From: Arthrobacter sp. C9C5
Lineage (GTDB): Bacteria > Actinomycetota > Actinomycetes > Actinomycetales > Micrococcaceae
Reading direction: 5' to 3'
Assembly: GCF_013359735.1 (NCBI RefSeq)
Contig: NZ_JABFMX010000001.1
Coordinates: forward strand, 186,001-250,000
DNA length: 64,000 nucleotides
Part shown: one piece after another, positions 16,548 to 24,393 of the stretch
How the letters are laid out: the number at the start of each line of letters is the position of its first letter
How positions within the stretch are numbered: the first letter of the stretch is position 1
Position numbers and translations under genes: made by a program
Notes under the pieces: generated by a model
What the model was told of the DNA's origin: nothing
Database searches by the model: none
What the model saw: the letters and a program-made list of their open reading frames with translations, nothing else

Positions 16548-17305
16548 CTATTCTTCCGTGGACGTCTTCCCGGTCAGCACGCCCTCCGCCGTGTCGGGTC
16601 CAGTTCCGTCTGCACCCGCCGCCCCGTCCGGAGCGGCCGCAGCGGCGGCGCGGCGGTTGCTGCGCCGGCGCTTGAGGAACTGGATCACCCAGGGCGCCAC
16701 CGAGACGAGGACCATGACGACGGCGATGACGTCGATGTTCTTGGCGATGATCTCGTAGTGTCCCAGCCAGGTGCCCAGCAAAGTCACGGACGTCGCCCAG
16801 GCCAGGGCTCCGACGATGTTCCAGAGGGTGAAGGACTTGTGCCCATAGTGGCCGATGCCTGCGGTGAGCGGCGCAAAGGTCCTGACCATCGGCACGAAGC
16901 GGGCCAGCACGACGGCGGCGCCCCCGTGGCGGCGGAAGAAGTCCTCCGTGGTGGTCAGATGGGCGGTCTTCAGCACCCTGGCGTCATCCTTGAACCATCT
17001 CCGGCCAAAGGTGCGTCCCAGCATGTAGCCGACCTGGTCACCGGCGATGGCGGCCGCGGTCACGACGCCGATCAGCGCCGGCAAGGTCAGGTGCAGCTGC
17101 CGATGCAGCAGCCCGGCCGTGAGAGCAGGGAATCGCCGGGCAGGAACGGGAACAGGACACCGGACTCGACGAACACCATGGCCGCGATGACGCCCAGCGC
17201 GGCCGGTCCGAGCCCCGCGAGCAGGCTGGCCGGGTCCAGCAGGGAGGGGGTTCCGGCCGCGGCTGCCAGGGCAGGGGCCAGTCCCGAAGACAGGATGCTG
17301 TGCAC
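16548..17305 (-). pseudogene. DedA/SNARE-associated family membrane protein, frameshifted
   Basis: Two adjacent frames together encode one DedA protein of ~252 residues. The first (GTG at 17305) runs to the conserved VESGVLFPFLPGDSLL and then leaves frame. The second resumes with TAGLLHRQLHLTLPALIG and continues through GDQVGYMLGRTFGRRW and the RFVPMVRTFAP motif. One missing T near 17121-17125 (reading CTGCTCTCACGG where CTGCTCTTCACGG is expected) explains it. DedA proteins move undecaprenyl phosphate or other lipids across the membrane. Either the gene is newly inactivated or the base was lost in sequencing. Confidence 0.85.
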
Positions 17306-17315
17306 GGTCACGTCC

Positions 17316-18077
17316 TTAGGGTCGGTGCGAAGGGAGGAATGAGGCGGCCGGCAGGCGCTCCACGATCCCGGGCGCGAACCGGTTCCACAGTCCGCCGAGC
17401 AGGACCACCGCGGCACTCGCGGCCAGGAAGCTGGCCGCGACGTCCGTGGGGTAGTGGACGCCGACATAGAGCCTCGACCAGGCCACGATAAGCGCCATGG
17501 CCGCACCCGCGACAGCGGCGACCTTGGACCAGCGGCTTCCGCGGGCCAGGAAATACAGGGCGAACGCTAGCGCGACGGCGAAGGAGACGTGGCCCGAGGG
17601 GAAGCTGTTGGAGCCCGTCTCCGGCGCCAGCGGGTCGAAGAGCAGCTTCGGATCCGGCCGTTGCCGGGCGATGAGGAGCTTGAAGGCTTCGCTGGCCACC
17701 CAGCCGGTGCAGGCGACCAAGCCAAAGGCCACAGCCTTGACCAGGTCACGGCGGACCAGCCAGAGGTACAGGGCGACGATGCCGATCAGCATGAGTCCTA
17801 CCAGCGGACCGAACACCATGTTGATTCCCATCGCGACGGCGGTCAGCACCGCGCCGTGGTGCCGGCTGAGAGACTGGTCCACGCCCAGCTCGGCAGAGGT
17901 GTCGCCGGGCACCAGCTGCACCGTCAGGCCCAGCGCGATAACGGCCGCGCACAGCAGCGCGCCCACCACCAGCCAGTGCCTGGCCTGGGGGAGGGCCCAA
18001 AAACGTGATCCGGCAACGGCACGTTCGTCGGGGAGGCGGGATGGTGCAGTGCGGTCGTCAGTGGCGGGCCCAGTCAT
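17316..18077 (-). CDS. PAP2-family phosphatase, undecaprenyl-diphosphatase-like
   Basis: A 253-residue integral membrane phosphatase with ~6 helices. The three-part PAP2 active site is complete: KLLIARQRPDP, FPSGHVSF and SRLYVGVHYPTD. Family members dephosphorylate phosphatidate, phosphatidylglycerol phosphate or undecaprenyl diphosphate. The start at 18077 follows AAGGA by 4 nt; the upstream in-frame start at 18113 adds an unlikely Arg-rich extension. It is the first gene of the operon and ends 10 bp before the DedA start. Pairing with DedA favours a lipid-carrier recycling role. Confidence 0.92.
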   Translation of the reverse strand: MTGPATDDRTAPSRLPDERAVAGSRFWALPQARHWLVVGALLCAAVIALGLTVQLVPGDTSAELGVDQSLSRHHGAVLTAVAMGINMVFGPLVGLMLIGIVALYLWLVRRDLVKAVAFGLVACTGWVASEAFKLLIARQRPDPKLLFDPLAPETGSNSFPSGHVSFAVALAFALYFLARGSRWSKVAAVAGAAMALIVAWSRLYVGVHYPTDVAASFLAASAAVVLLGGLWNRFAPGIVERLPAASFLPSHRP

Positions 18078-18141
18078 GGAATCCTTCGGCTCGGGTCGGC
18101 GGCGCGCGGTCACGCGTCCTCTTCAAGTCTTCCGCGAGGCT

Positions 18142-18158
18142 CTTAAGAAACGCTTAAG
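18142..18158. promoter_or_regulatory. CTTAAG-N5-CTTAAG direct repeat, OmpR-family regulator site
   Basis: Two CTTAAG hexamers separated by AAACG lie 65-81 bp before the PAP2 start. On the minus strand the flanks extend the similarity to 11-bp direct repeats. The architecture equals the PmrA/BasR box of enterobacteria, and the operon encodes its own OmpR-type regulator. Confidence 0.6.
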
Positions 18159-18195
18159 AACCGGCCCCCGGGTACAGCGCAGGGTGGATGCCACG

Positions 18196-18241
18196 CGAAC
18201 GCCCCGGCCGGTGCGGGTTCACCAGCCGGGCGTTCGTTTGT
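18196..18241 (-). terminator. Hairpin terminator downstream of the phosphoesterase pair
   Basis: CGAACGCCC(C)GGC pairs with GCCGGGCGTTCG (18225-18236) with one bulged C. It lies just after the minus-strand phosphoesterase stop and before the PAP2 operon promoter; the T-rich flank is on the plus strand, so the orientation is uncertain. Confidence 0.6.
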
Positions 18242-18254
18242 TCGGAGGCAGGAC

Positions 18255-19451
18255 CTAGACGCCGGCGTTGTAGACGTCCAGGCCGAAGCGGTTCAGGCCC
18301 GGTGTCCCGGCGTAGCCCAGGTAGGGCAGGCCGAAGGTGTCTTCGATGCTGGCGAGCAGGCTGTAGTGGTTGTAGGGCGTGGTGGACCAGGTGCCGCCCT
18401 TGGTGAACGGCGAGAGGACCAGTGCGCCGACCCGGCCTCCGCCCACGCCGGTGATGCCCGGCAGCGGCGCATTCGGCCCCGGGCCCTCACCGCAGCACGC
18501 GCTGGCGTCGCTCTGCGGCCCGTCGGACTCGTCGAAGGTGATGACCAGGACCCCGTCCTGCTTGAATGCGGGGGAGGAGGTGATGGCGGGAACCCACTGC
18601 TTGAGCCACTCGTCGGCGCTGGCGAGGCCGCCGGGCTGCCCGTCGACGCACGGGGAATCGTGTCCGTCATGGCAGAGGTTGGGCGTGATCATGGACAGGT
18701 TCGGGGTGGTGGCAGCGGAGGCGAGGTCCGTCTTCAGGGCGGCCAGGTCGACGTCGTTCTTGGCGCAGTCGGGCGAGCCGGTGATCCCGGCGAAGTACAC
18801 GAACGGGTTGTGGCGCGCCGCGTACTGGTCGCCAACCTTGGCTTTCTGGGTGTCATCGACGGCGCCCAGCGCCGGGTGCCGGCACGGGGTGCCCATGTCC
18901 TCCATGTAGCCCTTCCAGGTCTTCCCGGCAGCCGTCAGCTGGCCGGCGACGGTGGGGACGCTGGCCGGGAAGACGCAGCCGTCCCCGACGGCCTGGCCCG
19001 GGCTGGCCGTTCCGCTGCCGGTAAACGGGGTGTAGCTCTGGCAGTCGGCCTGCATCTGGGGGTTCGGCCCCTGCCCCGAAATCTGCGCCACGTAGTTGGG
19101 CTGCGAGTTGTGCGCGGTTCCGAAGTACTGGTTCAGCAGGACTCCCTGGCTGCGCAGCGTCTGGGAGAGATACGGTGCGGCCGACGCCGGGCCCCAGGTC
19201 TCGTCATAGCCCTTGTTTTCGAGGTTGATGACGAAGACGTGCCGGGCCCCGGGCAGGTAGCCCTGGCCTGCGGTGGTGCCGACCGGGGCGGCGTTGGCCG
19301 GCGTGGCCGCTGTGCCGGCCTGGGGGCCGTAGCTGAGCGCCGCGGCGGCCAGTACGAGCAGCGCGGCGGCGGCGAAGCGCTTGAGCGTGCGGCGGCTGCG
19401 CGGCCGGGGTGCGGAGGCTGGTGCAGGTGCGGTAGGGGTGGTGGGGTTCAC
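18255..19451 (-). CDS. Secreted PF04185-type phosphoesterase (acid phosphatase-like)
   Basis: A ~398-residue protein with a cytoplasmic Pro/Arg-rich start, a hydrophobic segment (FAAAALLVLAAAALSYG) and a phosphoesterase domain that opens HVFVINLENKGYDETWGP. Metal-ligand regions appear at FGTAHNSQPNY, ITFDESDG and NHYSLLASIEDTFGLP. The family includes acid phosphatases and phospholipase C. I prefer the GTG at 19451, which overlaps the upstream stop (GTGA) and has GGAAG 5 nt before it; the ATG at 19463 is the alternative. It is co-transcribed with the next phosphoesterase. Confidence 0.88.
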   Translation of the reverse strand: MNPTTPTAPAPASAPRPRSRRTLKRFAAAALLVLAAAALSYGPQAGTAATPANAAPVGTTAGQGYLPGARHVFVINLENKGYDETWGPASAAPYLSQTLRSQGVLLNQYFGTAHNSQPNYVAQISGQGPNPQMQADCQSYTPFTGSGTASPGQAVGDGCVFPASVPTVAGQLTAAGKTWKGYMEDMGTPCRHPALGAVDDTQKAKVGDQYAARHNPFVYFAGITGSPDCAKNDVDLAALKTDLASAATTPNLSMITPNLCHDGHDSPCVDGQPGGLASADEWLKQWVPAITSSPAFKQDGVLVITFDESDGPQSDASACCGEGPGPNAPLPGITGVGGGRVGALVLSPFTKGGTWSTTPYNHYSLLASIEDTFGLPYLGYAGTPGLNRFGLDVYNAGV

Positions 19452-20722
19452 GGGAGCTTCCATCCGTCGGCGAGTGCTTTCTCTTTCAGGCCGGACCATT
19501 CCTCGGCCGGCGGCGGGCCGACGGGGGTGCAGGCCGGTCCGGCCACGAAGGGCGGGACAAGGTATTTGGGCGCGGCCAGGTTTGCCGGTGTGGCGAAGTC
19601 CAGGACTTCGGCGATGTTGCGGGCGGCCTTGTCCCGCGGCGTCAAGGGCGGGAGGTTCCAGCGCCATTCGATGGCCTTGAGGACCGAGGTGTGGTCGTAG
19701 ACGTCGTGGGCGACGTAGCGGCGTCGTGCGCGGGGCGAGACCACCAGGGAGGGGACGCGGAAGCCGCGCAGGGCCGTGGCGGCGCTGGTATCCGGGGCCG
19801 TCGTCGGCGGGACGTGGTCGTAGAAGCCGCCCCACTCGTCGTAGTTGACCACCAGCAGGGTGTTGGCCCAGCCGGGACCGGAGGTGACCGCGTTGTAAAC
19901 CTCGGCGAGGAACGTTTCGCCGGAGCGGATGTCCGCGTGCGGGTGGTCATCGCCGGAGGTGCCCGAGCCCTCGTCGGTGAACCGCGGGTCAACGAAGGAC
20001 ACCGCGGGCAGGGTCCCGGCGGAGCAGTCCGTCAGGAACTCGGAGTAATGGTGCGAGATGCCCTGGTACTTGGCTCCCCAGAGCGCGGTGAAGGGGATGT
20101 CGCCGTAGTAGTACTTGCCGGACACCCCGGCGCCGGCCAGCCGGTCCCAGATGGTCGGCAGGGTGCTGGTCACCGTGGAGTTATGGATCCGGTCGGTGGC
20201 CGCGGCGTGCTGGTAGAACCGGTTGGGGTAGGTCTCTGCCATGGTCGCCGCGAAGTACTGGTCGCACACCGTCCAGTCGGGGCCAGCCTGCCGCCAGAAG
20301 TCCAGGTCGGCGGCGTCGTAGTATCCGACGGCGAACTCGTCGTTCTCCCCGGCCAGGAGCCAGCCGTTGTTCTTCCCGTTGTTGAACTGGATCCGGCCGC
20401 CCTCATAGGAATGGTCCGGGTCCGGGTGGCCGCAGCCCTGGAAGTCCGTCAGGTGATGGGTGGAGTGCGGGATGCCGTAGCGGTCGGTGAAGCTCAGCCC
20501 GGACTGTTTCCCATCGGCCCCCGGCATCCAGCCAAGGAAGTGGTCGAAGGAGCGGTTCTCCATCATCACCACGATGATGTGGTCAATGCCGGATGCGCCG
20601 GGTGCAGGCAGCGTCGCCGCGGCCGCGGCCCGGGAAGCGTTGCCGGTGGCCAAAGCCGTGGCGCTGCTGGCGGCAAGGGCCGTGCCGGCGGCGGTCATGA
20701 AGTTACGTCGTGTTAAGTTCAC
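19448..20722 (-). CDS. Tat-exported phospholipase C / phosphoesterase
   Basis: A 424-residue PF04185 enzyme. The N-terminus LTRRNFMTAAG is a twin-arginine signal with an Ala-rich h-region. The catalytic opening IDHIIVVMMENRSFDHFLGW and later NYDEWGGFYDHVPPTT and VYDHTSVLKAIEWRW are typical of non-haemolytic phospholipase C-like proteins. Substrate may be phospholipid or another phosphodiester. GTG start at 20722. The promoter region has a TAATCT -10 and PHO-box-like repeats, so the two-gene operon is probably induced by phosphate starvation. Confidence 0.92.
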   Translation of the reverse strand: MNLTRRNFMTAAGTALAASSATALATGNASRAAAAATLPAPGASGIDHIIVVMMENRSFDHFLGWMPGADGKQSGLSFTDRYGIPHSTHHLTDFQGCGHPDPDHSYEGGRIQFNNGKNNGWLLAGENDEFAVGYYDAADLDFWRQAGPDWTVCDQYFAATMAETYPNRFYQHAAATDRIHNSTVTSTLPTIWDRLAGAGVSGKYYYGDIPFTALWGAKYQGISHHYSEFLTDCSAGTLPAVSFVDPRFTDEGSGTSGDDHPHADIRSGETFLAEVYNAVTSGPGWANTLLVVNYDEWGGFYDHVPPTTAPDTSAATALRGFRVPSLVVSPRARRRYVAHDVYDHTSVLKAIEWRWNLPPLTPRDKAARNIAEVLDFATPANLAAPKYLVPPFVAGPACTPVGPPPAEEWSGLKEKALADGWKLP

Positions 20723-20773
20723 GCCCAGTAGTAGATCACGGAAAGATTACGGTCCCGGCCCGTTTCAGGGCTG

Positions 20774-20795
20774 GTTCACGAACTGTTCACCGGGT
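20774..20795. promoter_or_regulatory. PHO-box-like direct repeats
   Basis: Two 11-bp units, GTTCACGAACT and GTTCACCGGGT, match the GTTCACC-based PHO box bound by PhoP in Streptomyces. Weaker units flank them on both sides (20763-20773 and 20796-20806). They lie just upstream of the -35 position of the divergent-reading phosphoesterase promoter (-10 TAATCT at 20749-20744). Confidence 0.6.
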
Positions 20796-20857
20796 GTTGG
20801 CGGTCCGGTACCGCGGCGGAAATCCGGGCAGGAACCGGGCATTCCGCCGGGCACCGA

Positions 20858-21568
20858 TCAGGCCGGCACGGTGCCGCCGGGCATCCCGGGCGCGTTCTGC
20901 CCGTACTCCGCCGAGATCAGGATGGGGAGGTGGTCGGAGGCGCCGCGCGGCAGCGTTTCGACGTTCTCGATCATGAGGCCCTGGGACGTGGCGAAGTCGA
21001 AGTGGCCCTTGAAGACCTTGTACCGGGTGTACGTCCGCCGGTCGCTGAGGGAGAGCTCGTAGCCGGCGTCCTTCATCTGTTCCGTGAGGTACTTGGTGAA
21101 GAACGGGTAGTTGAAGTCGCCCACCATGAGCGTCATCAGCCCGCCGCCCATGCTCAGCAGTTCCGCGTGCGCGGCGTGGATCTGGTTCCGGCGCAGCGAG
21201 TTCGACGCCGTCAGGGGCGCCGCGTGGAAGGACGCGATGACGAGGTCGTGGTCCGTCTCGTTGTCGACCACCCGGGTGCCGATGAGCCGCTCGTGCGCGG
21301 GTGCCAGCACCCGGTCATGCATGGACTTCTTCAGGGCGAACGTCTTGGTCTCGTACGCGGTGAAACGGTCCTTGCGGTAGTAGATGGCCAGGCCCAGCCG
21401 GTTGCCTCTCGTGGCATCGGCGAGGTGAAGGGCGCCGATGGTTTCGGGCAGGTCTTCGGTGTCGCACTCCTGGAGGCAGAGCGCATCGATCTCATAGCCG
21501 CCGGCCAAAGCCTCCAGTTCGCCGCTGGCCTTGTGTTTGCGGAGGTTGTAGCTGATAACTCGGATCAG
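20858..21568 (-). CDS. Endonuclease/exonuclease/phosphatase (EEP) family protein
   Basis: A ~237-residue EEP-fold hydrolase. Motifs are VISYNLRKH (strand 1), CLQECD (catalytic Glu), VIASFHAAPL, VGDFNYPF (Asp/Asn) and the terminal SDHLPIL. The fold cleaves phosphodiesters in DNA, RNA or small molecules; the substrate is not deducible. The conserved N-terminus begins at IRVISYNL, directly after a CTG at 21568 that is 8 nt from GAAGAGG. In-frame GTG (21577) and TTG (21589) starts exist, but the GTG lies inside that Shine-Dalgarno sequence. I give the CTG start with caution. Confidence 0.82.
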   Translation of the reverse strand: MIRVISYNLRKHKASGELEALAGGYEIDALCLQECDTEDLPETIGALHLADATRGNRLGLAIYYRKDRFTAYETKTFALKKSMHDRVLAPAHERLIGTRVVDNETDHDLVIASFHAAPLTASNSLRRNQIHAAHAELLSMGGGLMTLMVGDFNYPFFTKYLTEQMKDAGYELSLSDRRTYTRYKVFKGHFDFATSQGLMIENVETLPRGASDHLPILISAEYGQNAPGMPGGTVPA

Positions 21569-21746
21569 GGGAAGCACCTCTTCGCGCAATAGTCGGGGTA
21601 AACCTGCTCCCGAGTCTACCCAGTCCGGCGGATCGAACGGGAACAGGACTGGCCGGGCACTTGCCCGGGCAGCTCCGTGAACCGCCGCCGCAATGGCGCG
21701 CCGAAGCGGCGGGGAGCCGAGGCGATAGGGTGGTTGGGATTCCCTG

Positions 21747-22574
21747 ATGGATGCTGCGAAAGGCTCGACGTTGACTGCTGAACTACCCGCGCTGGCCGAA
21801 GGCGATTTCTACTACCAGGTGCTGGGGGACGGGCGCTTCCGCTCCACCATCCACGCCCAGGGCGCCTGGAACGTGCACGAACAGCATATGGCGCCGGCGT
21901 CCGGCATCATCGCCGATTGCCTGGCCCGGCACGAACCGCGGGACGACATGCGGATGGCGCGGATCAGCTACGAGATCCTGGGCCTCATCCCCGGCGGCGA
22001 ATTCGAGGTCACCACCACCACGCTGCGCCCCGGACGGACCATTGAACTGCTGCAGGCCGAACTCGTGGCCGGCGGCCGCGTGGCCATCCGGGCGACGGCC
22101 TGGCGGATGATCACCTCCGACACCTCGGCCATTGCCGCCTTCGAAGACCCCCGGATCCCCGCACCGGAAGACTGCGAGCCCTACGACGCCGCAACGGTTT
22201 GGCCGGGCGGGTACATCGCCTCGCTCAAGATGCGGATCGCCGAGGGCCACCGCGCCGGCTCCGGGACCGTCTGGCTGCACACCGACCACCCGCTCACGGA
22301 CCGGGCGGACAGCAGCGACCTGGCCCGTCTGATCGGCCTCGTGGACACGGCCAACGGGATTGCCGCCCGGGTTCCGCCGGGCAAGGGCAGCTACGCCTTT
22401 CCCAACCTGGACCTGCAGATCCACATGTACCGGCGCCCGGAGGGGGAGTGGCTGGGCCTGGACAACGAGGTGTCCTTCGGCACGGACGGCATCGGCCTGA
22501 CGTCGACGGTGCTGCACGATCTGCAGGGCCCCTTCGGGCGGGCCGAACAGATCCTGACGCTGCGCAAAAGCTAG
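21747..22574 (+). CDS. Acyl-CoA thioesterase-like double-hotdog protein
   Basis: A 275-residue protein of the TesB-like double-hotdog superfamily. It opens FYYQVLGDGRFRST, has VHEQHMAPASGIIADCL in the first hotdog helix and LDNEVSFGTDGIGLTSTVLHD near the end, typical of actinobacterial thioesterase-family proteins. Such enzymes hydrolyse acyl-CoA thioesters. The ATG at 21747 has no ribosome binding site; the TTG at 21771 has AAAGG at 7 nt and gives MTAELPALAEGDF, so the true start is probably 21771. Confidence 0.85.
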   Translation: MDAAKGSTLTAELPALAEGDFYYQVLGDGRFRSTIHAQGAWNVHEQHMAPASGIIADCLARHEPRDDMRMARISYEILGLIPGGEFEVTTTTLRPGRTIELLQAELVAGGRVAIRATAWRMITSDTSAIAAFEDPRIPAPEDCEPYDAATVWPGGYIASLKMRIAEGHRAGSGTVWLHTDHPLTDRADSSDLARLIGLVDTANGIAARVPPGKGSYAFPNLDLQIHMYRRPEGEWLGLDNEVSFGTDGIGLTSTVLHDLQGPFGRAEQILTLRKS

Positions 22575-22602
22575 TCGACGCGCCGGCAGGGAAACTGTCC
22601 GG

Positions 22603-22986
22603 TCAGTGGAAGACGAGCCAGCCGACGGTCGTGGCCAGACCGGTCAGGAACGCGCCCCAGAGGATGTCCGCCACGACGATCGCCAGCGGCCAGTTCTTCA
22701 GCGTCGCGGCGTTGGTGAGGTCGTAGGTGGCGTAGGCGAACCCGCCGAGGGCGGCGCCGTAGCCCAGCGCGGTCAGCCAGCTGCCGCCGTCGAGGGCCGG
22801 GCGGAGGGCGAAGAAGACGATCCCGGCGATGTAGAGCACGTAGAACACCACGGCGTACCCTAGATGGGGCTTGTCCGCCATCAGGTGGCCCAGGTGCCGG
22901 CGGTAGAACTTGTTCATCGACTTGAGCCAGACGGCGTCGATGACGGCGAACGCGGCGGCTACCACCAGGAATTGCAGAATGACCAT
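22603..22986 (-). CDS. DUF2177 family membrane protein
   Basis: A 127-residue protein with four membrane helices. Conserved features are AVIDAVWLKSMNKFYRRHLG in the first part and YDLTNAATLKNWP in the third, diagnostic of DUF2177, a family of unknown function. Only 16 bp separate its ATG from that of the divergent lipoyl-ligase-like gene. TGTTAT is 8 nt before its start and could be the -10 of a leaderless transcript. Confidence 0.85.
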   Translation of the reverse strand: MVILQFLVVAAAFAVIDAVWLKSMNKFYRRHLGHLMADKPHLGYAVVFYVLYIAGIVFFALRPALDGGSWLTALGYGAALGGFAYATYDLTNAATLKNWPLAIVVADILWGAFLTGLATTVGWLVFH

Positions 22987-23002
22987 AAGGGAGCATAACA
23001 AC

Positions 23003-23752
23003 ATGCAGCAGGCCGCGGCCGGACCCCGGAGCCTGACGGCGTTCCGGCAGGAGCACTCCCTCGGCGCCGCGGAAGACCTGGACTTCGCCCTGGAGCTGCT
23101 TCAGCGGGTGAAGACCGGCGCGTTGGGGCCCATGTTGCGGCTTTACCGGCCCGCGCCCACCGTGGCCTTCGGTCAGCGTGACACGCACCTGCCGGGCTTC
23201 GACGCCGCGGCGCGGGCCTGCCGCGAGCTCGGGTTCGAGCCCCTGGTCCGGAAGGCAGGCGGACGGGCTGCCGCGTACCACGAGGGAACGCTGGTGATCG
23301 ACCACCTCGAGCCGCACGCCGATGCGATCGCGGGCGCCAAGGGACGCTTTTCCTTCTTCGGCGAACTGCTGGCGCAGGCACTGCGCGACGCCGGGGTGGA
23401 GGCCGCCGTCGGGGAGATCCCCGGCGAATACTGCCCCGGCGAGTTCAGCGTGCACGGCCAGGACGCGCAGGCTCCTGAGCACCGGCTCAAACTCATCGGC
23501 ACCGCCCAACGCGTTGTCTCCGGCGGCTGGCTGTTCAGCTCGGTGATCATCGTGGAGAACTCAGCGCCGATCAAGGCCGTGCTCGAGGCCAGCTACGCGG
23601 CCCTGGGCCTGGACTGGGACCCGGCGACGGCGGGGGCGGTCAACGACCTCGTCCCGCACCTCGACGTGGACGCCATCGAGGCCGCCGTGCTGGGCGCTTA
23701 CGGCCGCTACGCAACCTTGGACTACGGCGACTTCGCCAGCCTGCTGGACTAG
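23003..23752 (+). CDS. Lipoate-protein ligase A family protein
   Basis: A 249-residue BPL/LplA-fold protein. LRLYRPAPTVAFGQRDTHLPGF matches the opening of the family, RKAGGRAAAYHEGTLVID corresponds to the (R)(G)GG.A.YH substrate loop, and KLIGTAQRVVSGG contains the catalytic Lys. It may ligate lipoate or octanoate to carrier proteins, or act as an amidotransferase. AAGGGAG precedes the ATG, which starts 16 bp from the divergent DUF2177 gene. Confidence 0.87.
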   Translation: MQQAAAGPRSLTAFRQEHSLGAAEDLDFALELLQRVKTGALGPMLRLYRPAPTVAFGQRDTHLPGFDAAARACRELGFEPLVRKAGGRAAAYHEGTLVIDHLEPHADAIAGAKGRFSFFGELLAQALRDAGVEAAVGEIPGEYCPGEFSVHGQDAQAPEHRLKLIGTAQRVVSGGWLFSSVIIVENSAPIKAVLEASYAALGLDWDPATAGAVNDLVPHLDVDAIEAAVLGAYGRYATLDYGDFASLLD

Positions 23753-23760
23753 GTTGGGGC

Positions 23761-24267
23761 TCAACCAGGGGCGCGCGCCGCGAGGAGCTGCTCGTGCAGG
23801 ATGTCGGCGTGCCCGCAGTGCTGGGCGAGTTCCCGGAGCATGTGCAGATACACCCACCTCAGCGGCAGCGGCCCGCGCCGGTTTCCGCTGACCAGATCGT
23901 CCAGCCCCGGCGGCCCGGTCCTTTCGCGTGACTCAGCGCAGGCCCGCCGGTACGCTGCCTGGACGCTGGCGATGGTGTCGCCGTCGTCCAGGCCGAAGGA
24001 CTCGTCCGGGGTGGCTGGTATGCCGATCTCCTGCCGGCTCCGGCCCGTGACGGCCTCGTCGAACCAGACTTTTTCCACGAACGTGGCGTGCTTGACCAGC
24101 CCCAGCAGTGTGGTGCGCGAGGGGACCAGGGACGCGCGGGCCTCCTGCTCGCTCAGCCCATCAAGGCAGTCGTGCAGCGCGGCCCGGTGCTCGTCGAGGA
24201 AGGCGTCGAATTGCGCCCGAAGGTCCGCCGCGAAGATGCCGGGATCCATGCTGGGGTAAGTGCTCAT
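23761..24267 (-). CDS. DinB/DUF664 family protein
   Basis: A 168-residue four-helix DinB-like protein. The three metal-binding histidines are visible in LLGLVKHATFVEKVWF, WVYLHMLRELAQH and CGHADILHEQ. Relatives are thiol-dependent transferases that in actinobacteria often use mycothiol (mycothiol maleylpyruvate isomerase superfamily). The link is attractive because the mycothiol dehydrogenase and mycoredoxin genes lie 1-2 kb away on the same strand, but its substrate is unknown. Confidence 0.85.
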   Translation of the reverse strand: MSTYPSMDPGIFAADLRAQFDAFLDEHRAALHDCLDGLSEQEARASLVPSRTTLLGLVKHATFVEKVWFDEAVTGRSRQEIGIPATPDESFGLDDGDTIASVQAAYRRACAESRERTGPPGLDDLVSGNRRGPLPLRWVYLHMLRELAQHCGHADILHEQLLAARAPG

Positions 24268-24337
24268 GGGTCCACAGCCTAATACGCTGCAGCCGGGCGC
24301 CCGCAGCGATGCCCGAAGCGCATCCAGCCCCAGAGAC

Positions 24338-24373
24338 GGCTGGCCCCGTCCGAAACTTCGGACGGGGCCAGCC
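24338..24373 (-). terminator. Strong hairpin terminator
   Basis: A perfect 16-bp stem (24338-24353 with 24358-24373) with a 4-nt loop lies just after the MBL-fold gene stop. No T-tract follows on either strand, so it may act as an actinobacterial T-less (I-shaped) terminator. Confidence 0.65.
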
Positions 24374-24393
24374 CATGACTGAACGCTGGGACG

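Noticed and set aside
17087..17506. A separate gene of 139 residues before DedA
   Set aside because: Its end is the N-terminal half of DedA from GTG 17305, and its beginning overlaps the PAP2 gene in another frame.
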